This document shows positions 54,676 to 64,000 of a DNA stretch of 64,000 nt, piece by piece; position 1 is the first letter of the stretch; each line of letters starts with the position of its first letter. Both the position numbers and the translations under genes were made by a program. Below the pieces are notes generated by a model that was given only the letters and a program-made list of their open reading frames with translations, was not told the origin of the DNA and ran no database searches. The DNA is from Nocardia ninae NBRC 108245 (GTDB lineage Bacteria; Actinomycetota; Actinomycetes; Mycobacteriales; Mycobacteriaceae). The DNA lies in the NCBI RefSeq assembly GCF_007990755.1, contig NZ_BJXA01000019.1, forward strand, positions 1 to 64,000, given 5' to 3'.

Positions 54676-56172
54676 GTGGACAACCGTATTTCGACAAACG
54701 TTGCACTCTTTCCCGGACAGGGTGGATTCGACGGGGTGGCGCTGGCCAATGCCGCCAAGCGCCACCCCGAGGTGAGTGCCGTGCTGGCCGAGGTCGACAC
54801 AGTGCCCCTGGCCGAGGTGGGCCGCTCGCTCTCCTCGGCCGTGCTGCGGGCGGAGCCGCCGACGCTCGGCCTGCTACTGGCCGACGAGCCGTGGGTTTCC
54901 CAGCTCGCGATCTACGCGACCTCGGTCGCCGTGTATCGCGTGCTGCACGCGGCCGGCCTGCGGCCGAGCATCCATATGGGACACAGCCTCGGCGAGATCG
55001 CCGCGCTGGTCAGCGCGGGCGTGTACTCGGTCGCCGACGGGGCGCGGATCATCTGGCACCGGGTGCAGGCGGTCGGCGAACTGGATCTGCCCGACAGCTA
55101 CATGGCCGCCGTCGGCGCGGACCCGCGCAAGACCCGGACGCTGGTGGAGCTGGCGGAGAACGCCGATCTCGCGGTCGCCGTGGAGAATCACGCGCGGCAG
55201 ACCGTGGTGTCCGGCCCGCGGGACGCGATGGACGCCCTGCGCGGCCTCACCACCGCGATCGGAATCTCCTTCGTCCGGCTCGATTCGCCCGCCCCGTTCC
55301 ACAGCCCGCTGCTGCGGACGGCGTGCCTCGGCTTGGCCGCGCGAATCCGCGACATCCCGGCGAATCCGCCACAGACAGAGGTGTATTCGCCGATCCTGAA
55401 TAGGTCCTACACCGCCGACGACGACATCGCCGAGCTGTTGGCGAGCCATCTCGTCGCACCGGTGCGTTTCGGGGACGGCGTCCGCGCGCTGTACGCGCGG
55501 GGGGTGCGCGGCTTCGTCGAATGCGGCGCGCTCGGCACGCTGTGCAAGTTCACCGCGAAGACCCTCGAGACCGATCCGCACACCGCCGTGCCCGCGCTGC
55601 CCGCCGGCGCGACCGAAGTGGCGCTGCCGCGGCTGCGCGCTGCGGGCCTGCTCGGTGCGGGCGCCGCCCACTCGGACTTCGACACGTTCTGGGACCTGCA
55701 CGGCACCGAGATCATCGCGCACGTCCGGCGCACGTTCGAGAACGGGCACACCGTCGGCCTGCCGGACCGCGATCCGGTCAGTGTGCCGGAACCTGTTGCA
55801 CCACAGCCTTTTGCGGCTACCAACGGTGCGCACGCCACCAATGGCGCGCATGCTGGGAACGGCGTGGCCGCCACCGACGGCGCGCGCGCCGACAACGGCG
55901 AACCCGCACGGGACGAAGTGGCGGGCACGCTGCGCACCATGTACGCCGAGGCGCTGGAATACCCGATCGAGGTGTTCACCGACGAAGTCGAACTGGAGGC
56001 CGAGCTCGGCATCGACTCGGTCAAGCAGATCGAGCTGCTGAACCGGGTGTCCGAGGAGTACGGCCTGCAACCGAGGACCGACGGTTTCCGGCTGGCCGAC
56101 TACGACACGATGGGCAAGGTCATCGGGTACACGATGACCAGACTATCGGAGCGGGAATCCGTCGATGTCTGA
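54676..56172 (+). CDS. Acyltransferase-ACP didomain protein
   Basis: 498 residues. An AT domain (about 8-300) shows the start ALFPGQGG, nucleophile GHSLGEIAALVSAG (about residue 99) and catalytic His in PAPFHSPLL (about 206). The motif is neither HAFH nor YASH, so the acyl specificity is unclear. A linker of Asn/Gly/Ala-His repeats (about 378-410) leads to an ACP with Ser in LGIDSVKQIELL (about 446). The LGIDS form is that of PUFA-synthase and related carriers, unlike LGFDSL of the modular PKS here. It would load and carry chains for the KS-CLF protein encoded next, which lacks AT and ACP. GTG 54676 has AGGGAG upstream, and the gene overlaps the next by eight bases. Confidence 0.85.
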   Translation: MDNRISTNVALFPGQGGFDGVALANAAKRHPEVSAVLAEVDTVPLAEVGRSLSSAVLRAEPPTLGLLLADEPWVSQLAIYATSVAVYRVLHAAGLRPSIHMGHSLGEIAALVSAGVYSVADGARIIWHRVQAVGELDLPDSYMAAVGADPRKTRTLVELAENADLAVAVENHARQTVVSGPRDAMDALRGLTTAIGISFVRLDSPAPFHSPLLRTACLGLAARIRDIPANPPQTEVYSPILNRSYTADDDIAELLASHLVAPVRFGDGVRALYARGVRGFVECGALGTLCKFTAKTLETDPHTAVPALPAGATEVALPRLRAAGLLGAGAAHSDFDTFWDLHGTEIIAHVRRTFENGHTVGLPDRDPVSVPEPVAPQPFAATNGAHATNGAHAGNGVAATDGARADNGEPARDEVAGTLRTMYAEALEYPIEVFTDEVELEAELGIDSVKQIELLNRVSEEYGLQPRTDGFRLADYDTMGKVIGYTMTRLSERESVDV

Positions 56173-59100
56173 GCTACGCGGCAAACTGGCATTGGTCACC
56201 GGTGGGGCGCACGGCGTCGGCAAGGCCATCACCACCGCGCTGCTCGAGCGCGGCGCGGACGTGGTCGTCAACTACTTCCACTCGCATGCGGCGGCCAAGG
56301 AGACCGCGCGCGAACTCGGCTCGCTCGGCCGGATCGAGTTGATCCGCGGCTCGGTGGCGCGCCCGGATCAGGTCACCCGAATGTTCGCCGAGATCGACGA
56401 GCGGTTCGGCCGCCTGGACATCCTGGTGAACAATGCCGCCTCCGGCGCCCTAGTGCCGGACGACGAGGTCACCGACGAACAGCTCGATCTGGGCTGGAAC
56501 ACGAATGTCAAAGGCGCACTGCGATGTTCGCAGCACGCCGCGGAGTTGATGCGGCGGCAGGGCCGAGGCGCGATCGTCAACATCTCCGCGCTGGGTGGTT
56601 CGCAGTTCGTGATGGCGAACTACCTCGCGTGCGCCCCGGCCAAGGCGGCGATGGAGACGATGACCCGATACCTGGCCGCGCGTTATGCCGCGGCGGGCAT
56701 CCGGGTCAACACCGCCTCGGCCGCGATGTTGGTCAGCGACGTAGCCGACGCCTTCCCGGAGGCCGAGGCGATGCAGCGGGCGATCGCCGCGGCGACCCCA
56801 CTCGGAAGGCTCGGCACCCCAGCGGAATTCGCGGATCTGGTGGCATTCCTGGCGAGCGAGCAGGCGCGGTGGATCACCGGACAGACCGTACTCGCCGACG
56901 GCGGCCTTTCGCTCGGTGTGCCGCTGCTGTCAGCGTCGGCCGAACTCGCCTCGGAGACACCGGTTCCCGGGCAAGCCGCTGCGGCCATGGGTACCGAACC
57001 GGTGCCGAGCGCTGCGGTCGCCGGCGCACGGCCCGTGGCCGAGACCTCGGTCACCGAACCACACGTTTCCGCCGACGGCGTCGACGCACGGTCCGAGGCC
57101 ACGACCTCGGTCACCGAACCGGAGATCCCCGTCGAAGACGACGAGATCGCGATCGTCGGCATCGGTATGGCCGTGGCCGGCGCGAACAGTCCAGAAGAGT
57201 TCTGGGAGTTGCGCAATACCGGCGCCGACCTGTTCGTCCCCGTGCCGGTGGACCGCTGGGAACGGGATTCGTTCCACTCCACCGACGACAGCGCGGAGGA
57301 CAAGGCGTATCAGGACCGGTGCGTGTTCATCACCGAATTCTCGCCCACCGAGGGCGGATTCGATCCCGCCGATCCCGTCGGCAACCACGAATTCACTACA
57401 TCCTGGTTGCGGCACAGCGTGATTCAGGCCATGCGCGGAGTCGGCACCCGGCCGGCCGATCGATTCCGCGCCGTCATCGGCTACACCCCCGACGGCAACC
57501 AGCACCTGGAAGAGGCGGGCGTGCTCGCGGCCGCCGTGGACCGGGCGGACACCATTCTCGCCGAACTGGCGCCCGCATCCCGGGATTTCCTGCGCGCGGA
57601 GATCGCCGGCACCCTCAGCGAACGGTATCGGCGCGGCGCCGACGCCAACGTGGCCCGCTTCCTGCCGCATCGGGTGGGCAGGCTGGCCATCGATGGTGTG
57701 CTGCCGGCGGCGACCACGGTGCAGATGGTGGACACCGCGTGCTCGTCCTCGCTCTATGCCGTGGATATCGGGGCCAAGGCCCTGCTCGACGGCGCGGTAG
57801 ACCTCGCGGTCTGCGGCGGCGCCTTCGCGCTCGGCCCGCGCGGCACGGTGTTGTTCTCCAAACTGCGTGGCCTGTCCAAGAAGGGCGAGGTGCGCTCGCT
57901 GGACCGCGACGCGGACGGGGTCATCTTCGCCGACGGCGCGGCCGTGGTCGTGCTCAAGCGACTGAGCCGGGCCCGCGCGGACGGCGACGACGTGCTCGGC
58001 GTGCTGCGCAGCACCGGTACCTCCTCCGACGGCAAGGGCAAGGCGATCTACGCGCCGAACCCCAAGGGCCAAGCCCGGGCGATCGCGCGGGCCCGCGAGA
58101 CCGATCCGCCGATCCCGGTGGACTGGATCATCGCGCACGCCACCGGCACTCCGGCCGGCGACATGGCCGAGCTGAAGACCCTGCACGAAAGCTATGGCGC
58201 CGAGGCGATTCCGGTCACCTCGAACAAGTCGCTGATCGGGCACACCGGCTGGGCGGCTGGCGTGGTGTCGCTGATCGAGGCCACCCTCGGCCTGCGTTAC
58301 GGCGTCGTGCCGCCCCAATTCCGTTTCACCGCACCGCCGGTCGACTTCCCGGCCGACCGATCCCGGTTGACCATCCCGACCGAGGCGCGGGCGCTGCCCG
58401 CGCAGCAGGATCGCCCGCGCACGGTCGCGGTGACCGGCTTCGGTTTCGGTGGCACCAACGCCCATCTGCTGCTGTCCGAGCAGCATCCGGCCGCGGTCCC
58501 GACGACAACCGCGTCGAAGCGGCGCGACGGCCGGATCGCGATCGTCGGCTGGGCGGCCCACCTGCCCGGCTTGGCCGATCGGACTGCGATCGAGGCCTGG
58601 CTGCGCGGCACCGGCCCCGGCCCGGCCGACAGCTTCGGCGCGAAGTACCCGACGCCGACCTTCGACAAGGTGCGGCTGCCGCCGCCGACCGTGCGGACCG
58701 TGGACCGCTGCCAGCTGATGATCCTGGAGTGCGGTCACCAACTGCGCAGGCAGCTCGGCGACTCCTGGCAGGACCACGCGGACCGGACCGGTGTGTTCGT
58801 CGGCAATCTCGGCCCGACCCGGGCGGGCATGCTGTACGCCAATCGCTGCTACTTGGACGATATCTCGGGCGCGCTCTACCGGAACCCCCGGCTGGCCGAG
58901 TCCGAGCTGCTGCCGAAGCTGCTCGACGGCCTGTACGAACACGCGCAGCACCTGGTCCCACCGTCCAACGAGGATTCGTTCTCCGGGATCATGCCGAACA
59001 TCATCTCGGCCAGGCTGGCGAACTACTTCGACCTGCACGGGCCGAACCTCACTTTGGACGCGGGCCTGGCCTCCACGCTGTCCGCTTTCGATGTGGCCTG

Positions 59101-62026
59101 CCAGTATCTGCGCGCGGGCGATATCGATGTCGCGCTCGCGGGCGGTATCAACGGCAACGATCTGGCCGAATTGCGGCCGCTGCTCGCCGAGCTGCTGCCG
59201 GACACGGCCCCCGCCGACGGCGCGTTCTTGTTCGCGCTGGCCACCGAGGAGGTCGCGGTGGCATCCGGGATGCCGATCCTCGCCATCGTGGACGAGATCG
59301 GTGTCGTGGACAAGACGGCGAAATCCGCTGCGGCCGTTGCCGAATGCGGCGTTCCCGCGCCGGCGACCGCACGCTACCTCGGGGCCGCGGGCGGGCTGGA
59401 GGTCCTTCGCCTGCTGCTGACCGGGAGCGGCACGGCGGATGTGGTGTGCCACGGCGAGCCGGATACCCCGGCGACCCGGATCGGCCTCACCATCCCCGCT
59501 ACCGAGACCCCGCCGCTGCCCGAGCGATTCCGCTCGCCCGATGCCTATGGCCCCGGTGCCGCATGCAGGGTAAAACGTCATGTCCCCGAGCTGGTTCCGG
59601 TACCGGCCGAGGCGATCCGCCCGGCCCTGCCGTTCCTCCCCGCCGGAGTCGTCCTGCTCACCGACGATCCGGAACTCGTTGCCGCGCTCGGCCCACTCCC
59701 CGACGACGCGATCGTGCTGTGCGGCACGCCGGCCACCGCGGACGCGGTAGACGCCGCGCTCGCCGGTCGGACGCCGAAAGATGTTCGGGTACTGGTCGAT
59801 CTGGCCGCGTCGGCACCCGTGGCGAACTGCCTGACCGAGGGCGCGCCCGCGGTGGAGGCGTTGCACGATCTGTTGTTCCTGGTGCTGCGCCGGGCCGAAC
59901 ACGCCTCGGTGTTCGCACTGCTGCTCGGCGGTCTGCACCGCGAGGTGCCGCACCCCTACAGCGGACTGTTCACCGGGCTGATGAAGGCCGCCCATCTGGA
60001 AGCACCGGACACGGAGCGGTTCGCCCTGGTCACCACGACGCAGGACGTGACAGCAGGGGCACTGCTCGTCGAGGCGGAGACCCGCCGAAACCGGGTATTG
60101 CCGGTGGTCTTCGACCGTTCGGGCACCCGCTGCGCCTACACCCTCGTCGAACGCCCGCTCGACCTCGCCGAGACCGGCCCGCGGTTGTCCGCGTCCTCCG
60201 TGGTCGTCGCGGTCGGCGGCGCCAGGGGCATCACCGCGGAGTTGGTCAAGGCGCTGGCCGCGGACTTCGGCCCGAAGCTGTATCTGCTGGGCAGCAACCC
60301 GCTCGACGACTATCCGGCGGACACGTTCATCGGGACCGACGCCGAGTTCGCCGCAGGCCGCAAGCAGTGGCTGCGCGACCAGTTGACGACCCGGCCGGGC
60401 ACTCCGGTCGCGACGCTGAACCGCGAGTTCAACCGCATGCTCGACGCGCGGGCGGCCCGCGGCAACATCGACGCGATGGCGCGGCTCTGCGGCGCCGCTC
60501 GGGTCCGGTACTCGACCTGCGATGTCACCGACGAGGCCTCGGTGCGCCGGGCGATCGGCGAGATCCTGGCCACCGAGTCCGGCATCGATCTGCTGATCAA
60601 CGCGGCGGGCAAGAACAGCTCGGCGTTGTTGCCCCGCAAGGACTTCGCGGCGTTCCGCGGCGTGCGGGACCTGAAGCTGCGCTCGCATCGCAACCTGAAG
60701 AAGGCCCTCGCGGACACTCCCGTCGGCCTGTGGTGCAGCTTCGGTTCGCTGCTCGGCTTCTTCGGCCAGCGTGGCGAGAGCGACTACGCGGCAGGCAACG
60801 ATTTCCTCGCCACGGCAGGCGAATTCGCGGCACGGGTGCAGGGCCGAGACGAGGTGACCATCGGGTGGACGCTGTGGAGCGGCACCGGGATGGGCGCGGG
60901 CGATCTCATCAGCAAGTACTACGAGCGCGCCGACTCCTATTCGAATATGGCGGTGGCCGAGGGCATTCACCATTTCGTCCGCGAACTGCACGCGGCCGAA
61001 CGGGTGCCGCACATCGTGCATCTCGGTGCCGCGGAGCGGCGCACGGTGACTTCCTTCTACCCCGGGTTCTTCACCGGCACCACCCGAACAGGCGATCACC
61101 ACCTGCGCCACACCGTGTCGCGCACCGAGGACAGCGCGGTCTACGAGTGTCCGATGACCGAGCAGGCCGACGGCTACCTGTACGGCCACACGGTCCGCGG
61201 GCACGCAACGCTGCCAGGCCTTTTCGTCACCGAGATCGCTGCGGAGGCCGCCCTGTCGCTGCGCCCCGAACTCGTCGTGATCGGCTTCGAGGACCTGGTG
61301 TTCGAGCGCTTCGTCCAGGTACGCCCGGATCTCGACGTCCCGCCGAAACGCATTCACGCGAGCGTCGGCACCGCGACCGCCGACCTGGTCACCGTCGACG
61401 TGCACATCACCTCGGACATCGTCGCACCGACCGGGTCGGTCATCGCGAAGGACAAGCCGCACTTCACCTGTCGCGTGCTGCTCGCCCCTGTGGCGAACAC
61501 CGCGCTGCGCTGGCAGGACTGGACCACCGATCCGGCCGAACGCGCCGTACCGGACCCCTATCACCTGCCCGGCTCGCCGGTGCGCCTGTCCGGACCGTTC
61601 GTCTGCACCACCGACACCCGCACCCATCCGCGCGGCGCGCGAGCGAGGTTCCGGCCGGAGCTGACCGACGCGGATCCGGTCTGGTCGACGTTCCTCATGC
61701 CGAGCCTGCTGCTCGACGGCATGGCCAGGATGGGCGCGCTGCACCCGACGAGAGCCGGGCTGCTGCCGGTGGCGGTGCCCACCTCGGTGCGCCGCATCGA
61801 CCTGTACCAGCAGGCGAACGATATCGAACTGGCCCAAGCGGGCCCGCTCGAGCTATACGCGACCCCCGCCGAGTTCACGTTGGACGGTCCGGCCTCGAAC
61901 CGGTTCGTGGCCGCCCGACCGGACGGCGGCGTGGTCGCGCAGATCAAGGACATCGGGGCGAAAGTACTCGGTTATGTCGACCCCGCCGACGGAACGTTCC
62001 ACACTTCGGGAGAAACGCATGGTTGA
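56165..62026 (+). CDS. Iterative PKS/FAS-like synthase: FabL-like ER-KS-CLF-KR-DH
   Basis: 1953 residues. 1-262: SDR with TGGAHGVGK, NNAAS and NYLACAPAK, a Y-x6-K spacing used by FabI/FabL enoyl reductases, not ketoreductases (Y-x3-K). About 263-325: linker with repeated TSVTEP. About 328-775: KS with Cys in DTACSSS (about 526), AHATGT and NKSLIGHTG. About 785-1060: second KS fold with LDAGLASTLSA, Leu at the Cys position, so CLF-like. About 1060-1340: probable structural part of the KR. About 1345-1620: KR with GGARGIT, WCSFGS and DYAAGNDF. About 1650-1945: double hot-dog DH with HTVRGHATLP and LLLDGMARM. Together with the AT-ACP protein it has every activity for iterative, fully or partly reducing chain building. 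Confidence 0.83.
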   Translation: MSELRGKLALVTGGAHGVGKAITTALLERGADVVVNYFHSHAAAKETARELGSLGRIELIRGSVARPDQVTRMFAEIDERFGRLDILVNNAASGALVPDDEVTDEQLDLGWNTNVKGALRCSQHAAELMRRQGRGAIVNISALGGSQFVMANYLACAPAKAAMETMTRYLAARYAAAGIRVNTASAAMLVSDVADAFPEAEAMQRAIAAATPLGRLGTPAEFADLVAFLASEQARWITGQTVLADGGLSLGVPLLSASAELASETPVPGQAAAAMGTEPVPSAAVAGARPVAETSVTEPHVSADGVDARSEATTSVTEPEIPVEDDEIAIVGIGMAVAGANSPEEFWELRNTGADLFVPVPVDRWERDSFHSTDDSAEDKAYQDRCVFITEFSPTEGGFDPADPVGNHEFTTSWLRHSVIQAMRGVGTRPADRFRAVIGYTPDGNQHLEEAGVLAAAVDRADTILAELAPASRDFLRAEIAGTLSERYRRGADANVARFLPHRVGRLAIDGVLPAATTVQMVDTACSSSLYAVDIGAKALLDGAVDLAVCGGAFALGPRGTVLFSKLRGLSKKGEVRSLDRDADGVIFADGAAVVVLKRLSRARADGDDVLGVLRSTGTSSDGKGKAIYAPNPKGQARAIARARETDPPIPVDWIIAHATGTPAGDMAELKTLHESYGAEAIPVTSNKSLIGHTGWAAGVVSLIEATLGLRYGVVPPQFRFTAPPVDFPADRSRLTIPTEARALPAQQDRPRTVAVTGFGFGGTNAHLLLSEQHPAAVPTTTASKRRDGRIAIVGWAAHLPGLADRTAIEAWLRGTGPGPADSFGAKYPTPTFDKVRLPPPTVRTVDRCQLMILECGHQLRRQLGDSWQDHADRTGVFVGNLGPTRAGMLYANRCYLDDISGALYRNPRLAESELLPKLLDGLYEHAQHLVPPSNEDSFSGIMPNIISARLANYFDLHGPNLTLDAGLASTLSAFDVACQYLRAGDIDVALAGGINGNDLAELRPLLAELLPDTAPADGAFLFALATEEVAVASGMPILAIVDEIGVVDKTAKSAAAVAECGVPAPATARYLGAAGGLEVLRLLLTGSGTADVVCHGEPDTPATRIGLTIPATETPPLPERFRSPDAYGPGAACRVKRHVPELVPVPAEAIRPALPFLPAGVVLLTDDPELVAALGPLPDDAIVLCGTPATADAVDAALAGRTPKDVRVLVDLAASAPVANCLTEGAPAVEALHDLLFLVLRRAEHASVFALLLGGLHREVPHPYSGLFTGLMKAAHLEAPDTERFALVTTTQDVTAGALLVEAETRRNRVLPVVFDRSGTRCAYTLVERPLDLAETGPRLSASSVVVAVGGARGITAELVKALAADFGPKLYLLGSNPLDDYPADTFIGTDAEFAAGRKQWLRDQLTTRPGTPVATLNREFNRMLDARAARGNIDAMARLCGAARVRYSTCDVTDEASVRRAIGEILATESGIDLLINAAGKNSSALLPRKDFAAFRGVRDLKLRSHRNLKKALADTPVGLWCSFGSLLGFFGQRGESDYAAGNDFLATAGEFAARVQGRDEVTIGWTLWSGTGMGAGDLISKYYERADSYSNMAVAEGIHHFVRELHAAERVPHIVHLGAAERRTVTSFYPGFFTGTTRTGDHHLRHTVSRTEDSAVYECPMTEQADGYLYGHTVRGHATLPGLFVTEIAAEAALSLRPELVVIGFEDLVFERFVQVRPDLDVPPKRIHASVGTATADLVTVDVHITSDIVAPTGSVIAKDKPHFTCRVLLAPVANTALRWQDWTTDPAERAVPDPYHLPGSPVRLSGPFVCTTDTRTHPRGARARFRPELTDADPVWSTFLMPSLLLDGMARMGALHPTRAGLLPVAVPTSVRRIDLYQQANDIELAQAGPLELYATPAEFTLDGPASNRFVAARPDGGVVAQIKDIGAKVLGYVDPADGTFHTSGETHG

Positions 62027-63365
62027 CCGGCAAGCCCCAGGGCCAGAGGGTGACCACCTGATGGGCGCGCTGAGCAAGTTCAAGAGCAATTCGCTCGGCC
62101 TGATCACCGATCTGCAAGGCAAGTACGGCGGCATCGTCCGGGTGAAGCTCGGGCCGTATCTCGTGCACCAGCTCACCGAGCCGAGCGCGATCAAGCATGT
62201 GCTGCAAGACAATCCGGACAACTACCGGCGCGGCCGCTTCTACCAGGGCTTCAACCTGTTCATGGGCCGGGGGATGCTGACCACCGACGGCGCGGAATGG
62301 CGCAAGCGCAAGCAGCTCAGCCAGCCGTTCTTTCAGCGCGCCAGGATCGAAGCGGCCGCGCCGATCATCACCGACTGCGTCGAGGACCTGTTGGCGCGCT
62401 GGTCCGGCCCCGCCGAGCGGGGTGAGGTCATCGATATCACCGACGACCTGATGTGGCTGTCCATGGGTGTGCTCAGCCGCGCGCTGTTCGGTATCGACCT
62501 GCGCGAACGCGCCGAGGAACTGGTGCCCGCGGTGCGCTTCTCGCTCAAGGCGATGATCATCACCGGCAAGGTGGAGCAGATGCTGCCGCAGTGGGTGCCC
62601 ACCCGCTATCAACGCGACCTCAAGCGCTATCAGGCCGTGCTGAACAATGTCATCGACGACGTCATCACCGCGCAGCAGGGCACCGACGACGACAACCTGG
62701 TCAACGCGTTGCTCGCGGCGCGCGACCCCGATACCGGCGAACCGTGGGACCGCCGGGCGATCCGGGCCGAGCTGAAGACCCACTTCATGGCCGGGCACGA
62801 GACCACCGGCTGCGGCCTGGCGTGGACGCTGTACTCGATCGCCCAGCACGTCGATGTCCGGCGCAAGCTGACCGACGAACTGGACACCGTGCTCGACGGC
62901 CGCACGCCGACCGTCGAAGACCTGGCGAACCTGCCGTACCTGCGGCAGGTCGTGGACGAGTCGCTGCGGCTCAACCCGCCGATCTGGCTGTTCCCCAGGG
63001 AGGCCATCGCGGACGACGAGATCGGCGGCTACCACGTGCCCGCCGGCACGAGCGTGCTGATCCCGCCGTACGCGGCCCACCACAATCCGGAGGTCTGGGA
63101 CTCGCCGGAGGCGTTCGACCCGGAGCGGTTCTGCCCGGCCGGTCCCGGCCCGAAACGGTACTCGTACCTGCCCTTCGGCGGTGGCGGACGCCGGTGCATC
63201 GGCAGTCATCTGGCCACCTTGGAGTTGCAACTGACCGTCGCGATGGTCGCGCAGCGCTACCGGCTGAGCCTGGCGTCGGGTGAGCACGTGCTGCCCACCG
63301 GGCTGGTGTCGCTGCGGCCGCAGCCCGGCGTGCGGATGCGTCTGGAACCGGTCGTCCGGGCGTGA
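62019..63365 (+). CDS. Cytochrome P450
   Basis: A 448-residue soluble P450. It has the I-helix oxygen motif AGHETTG (about residue 261), the K-helix ESLR (about 316) and the heme-binding loop FGGGGRRCIG (about 386-395) with the axial Cys. The length and WLFPREA segment resemble bacterial CYP102/CYP4-like fatty-acid or terpene hydroxylases rather than the shorter CYP105/107 polyketide types. It probably oxidises the chain made by the preceding synthase. ATG 62019 overlaps the synthase stop by eight bases and follows GGGAG. Redox partners are not encoded nearby, unless the SIP-type reductase serves. Confidence 0.88.
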   Translation: MVDRQAPGPEGDHLMGALSKFKSNSLGLITDLQGKYGGIVRVKLGPYLVHQLTEPSAIKHVLQDNPDNYRRGRFYQGFNLFMGRGMLTTDGAEWRKRKQLSQPFFQRARIEAAAPIITDCVEDLLARWSGPAERGEVIDITDDLMWLSMGVLSRALFGIDLRERAEELVPAVRFSLKAMIITGKVEQMLPQWVPTRYQRDLKRYQAVLNNVIDDVITAQQGTDDDNLVNALLAARDPDTGEPWDRRAIRAELKTHFMAGHETTGCGLAWTLYSIAQHVDVRRKLTDELDTVLDGRTPTVEDLANLPYLRQVVDESLRLNPPIWLFPREAIADDEIGGYHVPAGTSVLIPPYAAHHNPEVWDSPEAFDPERFCPAGPGPKRYSYLPFGGGGRRCIGSHLATLELQLTVAMVAQRYRLSLASGEHVLPTGLVSLRPQPGVRMRLEPVVRA

Positions 63366-64000
63366 CGCACGAGCTCGGTGCCGGGGCGACGGTCCGGCGC
63401 TTCCGCTGGGTGAATGTGCCTGTCCCGGTGCTCGAGTCGCCGTCCCGTCTCGCCGGGCGCCGGGTCGCCGTCTGCAACGGCACCGACGCGGCGGCCGAGG
63501 CGGTCTCGGTCGCCCTCGCCCGGGGCGGCGCCGTGTCCTGGCGGCCGGGCGAGCCCGGTGCGCCGGACGCGATCGTCGACCTGACGCTGCCCGACCGTTT
63601 CGACCCCGGCGATCTGCACGCGGCGGACAAGGCCGTGACGCGCACGCTCGCGCTGCTGCGGCACTGCTACCCGGACTGGACCGAGGAGGTCGACGCCCGC
63701 AGGCTCGCCTACCTCGCGGTGACCTACCTGGACGGCGAGTCCGGCTACCGCGGCGACCCGATCCACCAGCCGCTCGGCGGACTCTGGGCCGGTCTGGCCA
63801 AGACCCTCCCCCGGGAGATCCCGAACGTCAACGCGCGCGTAATCGACGTGGCGCGACCTGATCTCGCGGAACTTCCCGACCTCGTCGCCGCCGAACTATA
63901 TGCGCGCGGCCCCGCCGAGATCGGCTATCGCGACGGTGTACGGCGGTCGCTGGTGCCGCGGCCCGAGCCGGTCGGGGCGCCGACGGTCACCCTCACCGAG
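63362..64000 (+). CDS. Ketoreductase-like PKS protein, N-terminal part, cut by window edge
   Basis: An open frame of 213 residues begins at GTG 63362, overlapping the P450 stop (GTGA), and has no stop before the window ends. Residues about 15-60 (RRFRWVNVPVPVLE, GRRVAVCNGTDAAAE) and 140-155 (HQPLGGLWAGLAKTLPREIP) resemble the structural, non-catalytic half of KR domains in PUFA-type and iterative PKSs. A catalytic Rossmann half should follow past the edge. It would give the right-hand synthase a second KR, perhaps with further domains. The assignment is by resemblance only. Confidence 0.6.
   Translation, partial: MTHELGAGATVRRFRWVNVPVPVLESPSRLAGRRVAVCNGTDAAAEAVSVALARGGAVSWRPGEPGAPDAIVDLTLPDRFDPGDLHAADKAVTRTLALLRHCYPDWTEEVDARRLAYLAVTYLDGESGYRGDPIHQPLGGLWAGLAKTLPREIPNVNARVIDVARPDLAELPDLVAAELYARGPAEIGYRDGVRRSLVPRPEPVGAPTVTLTE

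Noticed and set aside
56930-61837. 1635-codon minus-strand frame, and the 1845-codon alternative plus frame at 56524-62061
   Set aside because: Both overlap the ER-KS-CLF-KR-DH gene, which has all its active-site motifs in frame; the alternatives have none.

Overview
The window is GC-rich actinomycete DNA with long genes, ATGA overlaps, GGAG-type ribosome binding sites and actinobacterial families (AccE, SARP, actinobacterial TetR and SIP proteins). Nocardia or a close relative is a reasonable guess, but nothing here proves the genus. It is almost entirely secondary metabolism. I see no rRNA, tRNA, insertion sequence or CRISPR array.

Left edge (1-2831, minus strand): a discrete (type II-like) set read SDR ketoreductase, ACP, active ketosynthase, and a second ketosynthase-like protein cut by the window edge whose nucleophile position is Asp. 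A TetR gene (3056-3652) diverges from it.

Centre (3703-45423): a modular type I PKS cluster. A 32-kb minus-strand operon (45423 to 13174) encodes a colinear assembly line, then an acyl-CoA carboxylase beta subunit, its small epsilon subunit and an acyl-CoA dehydrogenase. The line is: KSQ loading module with a methylmalonyl-type AT (propionyl starter); module 1 (KR, DH); module 2 (KR, DH, interrupted by a one-base frameshift); module 3 (KR, degenerate DH); module 4 (no KR); module 5 (KR, degenerate DH) ending in a thioester reductase. Next to it lie a type II thioesterase, a flavin monooxygenase, a class III aminotransferase, a BBE-type FAD oxidase, an MFS pump and a TetR-ABC export operon. 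Reductive release as an aldehyde, transamination to an amine, and a ketone left at C5 by module 4 together predict closure to a six-membered cyclic imine. That places the cluster with the coelimycin/streptazone-type polyketide alkaloids. The predicted C13 skeleton is inference from domain content.

Regulatory block (45424-50817): a TetR gene with a terminator, a divergent siderophore-interacting-protein-type flavin reductase, and a SARP-AAA regulator with a degenerate nucleotide-cyclase-like domain. About 1.2 kb without a convincing gene follows, holding a TACCGGTCGGTA operator candidate, an orphan intrinsic terminator and a C6-ATAT-G6 palindrome.

Right (50818-64000): a second, different system on the plus strand, with a divergent hot-dog thioesterase: SDR, AsnB-type amidotransferase, AT-ACP protein, a 1953-residue protein that I read as FabL-like enoyl reductase-KS-CLF-KR-DH, a cytochrome P450, and a cut protein resembling the N-terminal half of a PKS ketoreductase. 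ACP and KS-CLF features recall PUFA synthases, but the fused Y-x6-K enoyl reductase and the overall layout fit no standard architecture I know. It is the best candidate here for an undescribed system. The SARP and thioesterase/SDR promoters share a 10-bp motif, so the regulatory block may control the right-hand system, the left-hand one, or both.
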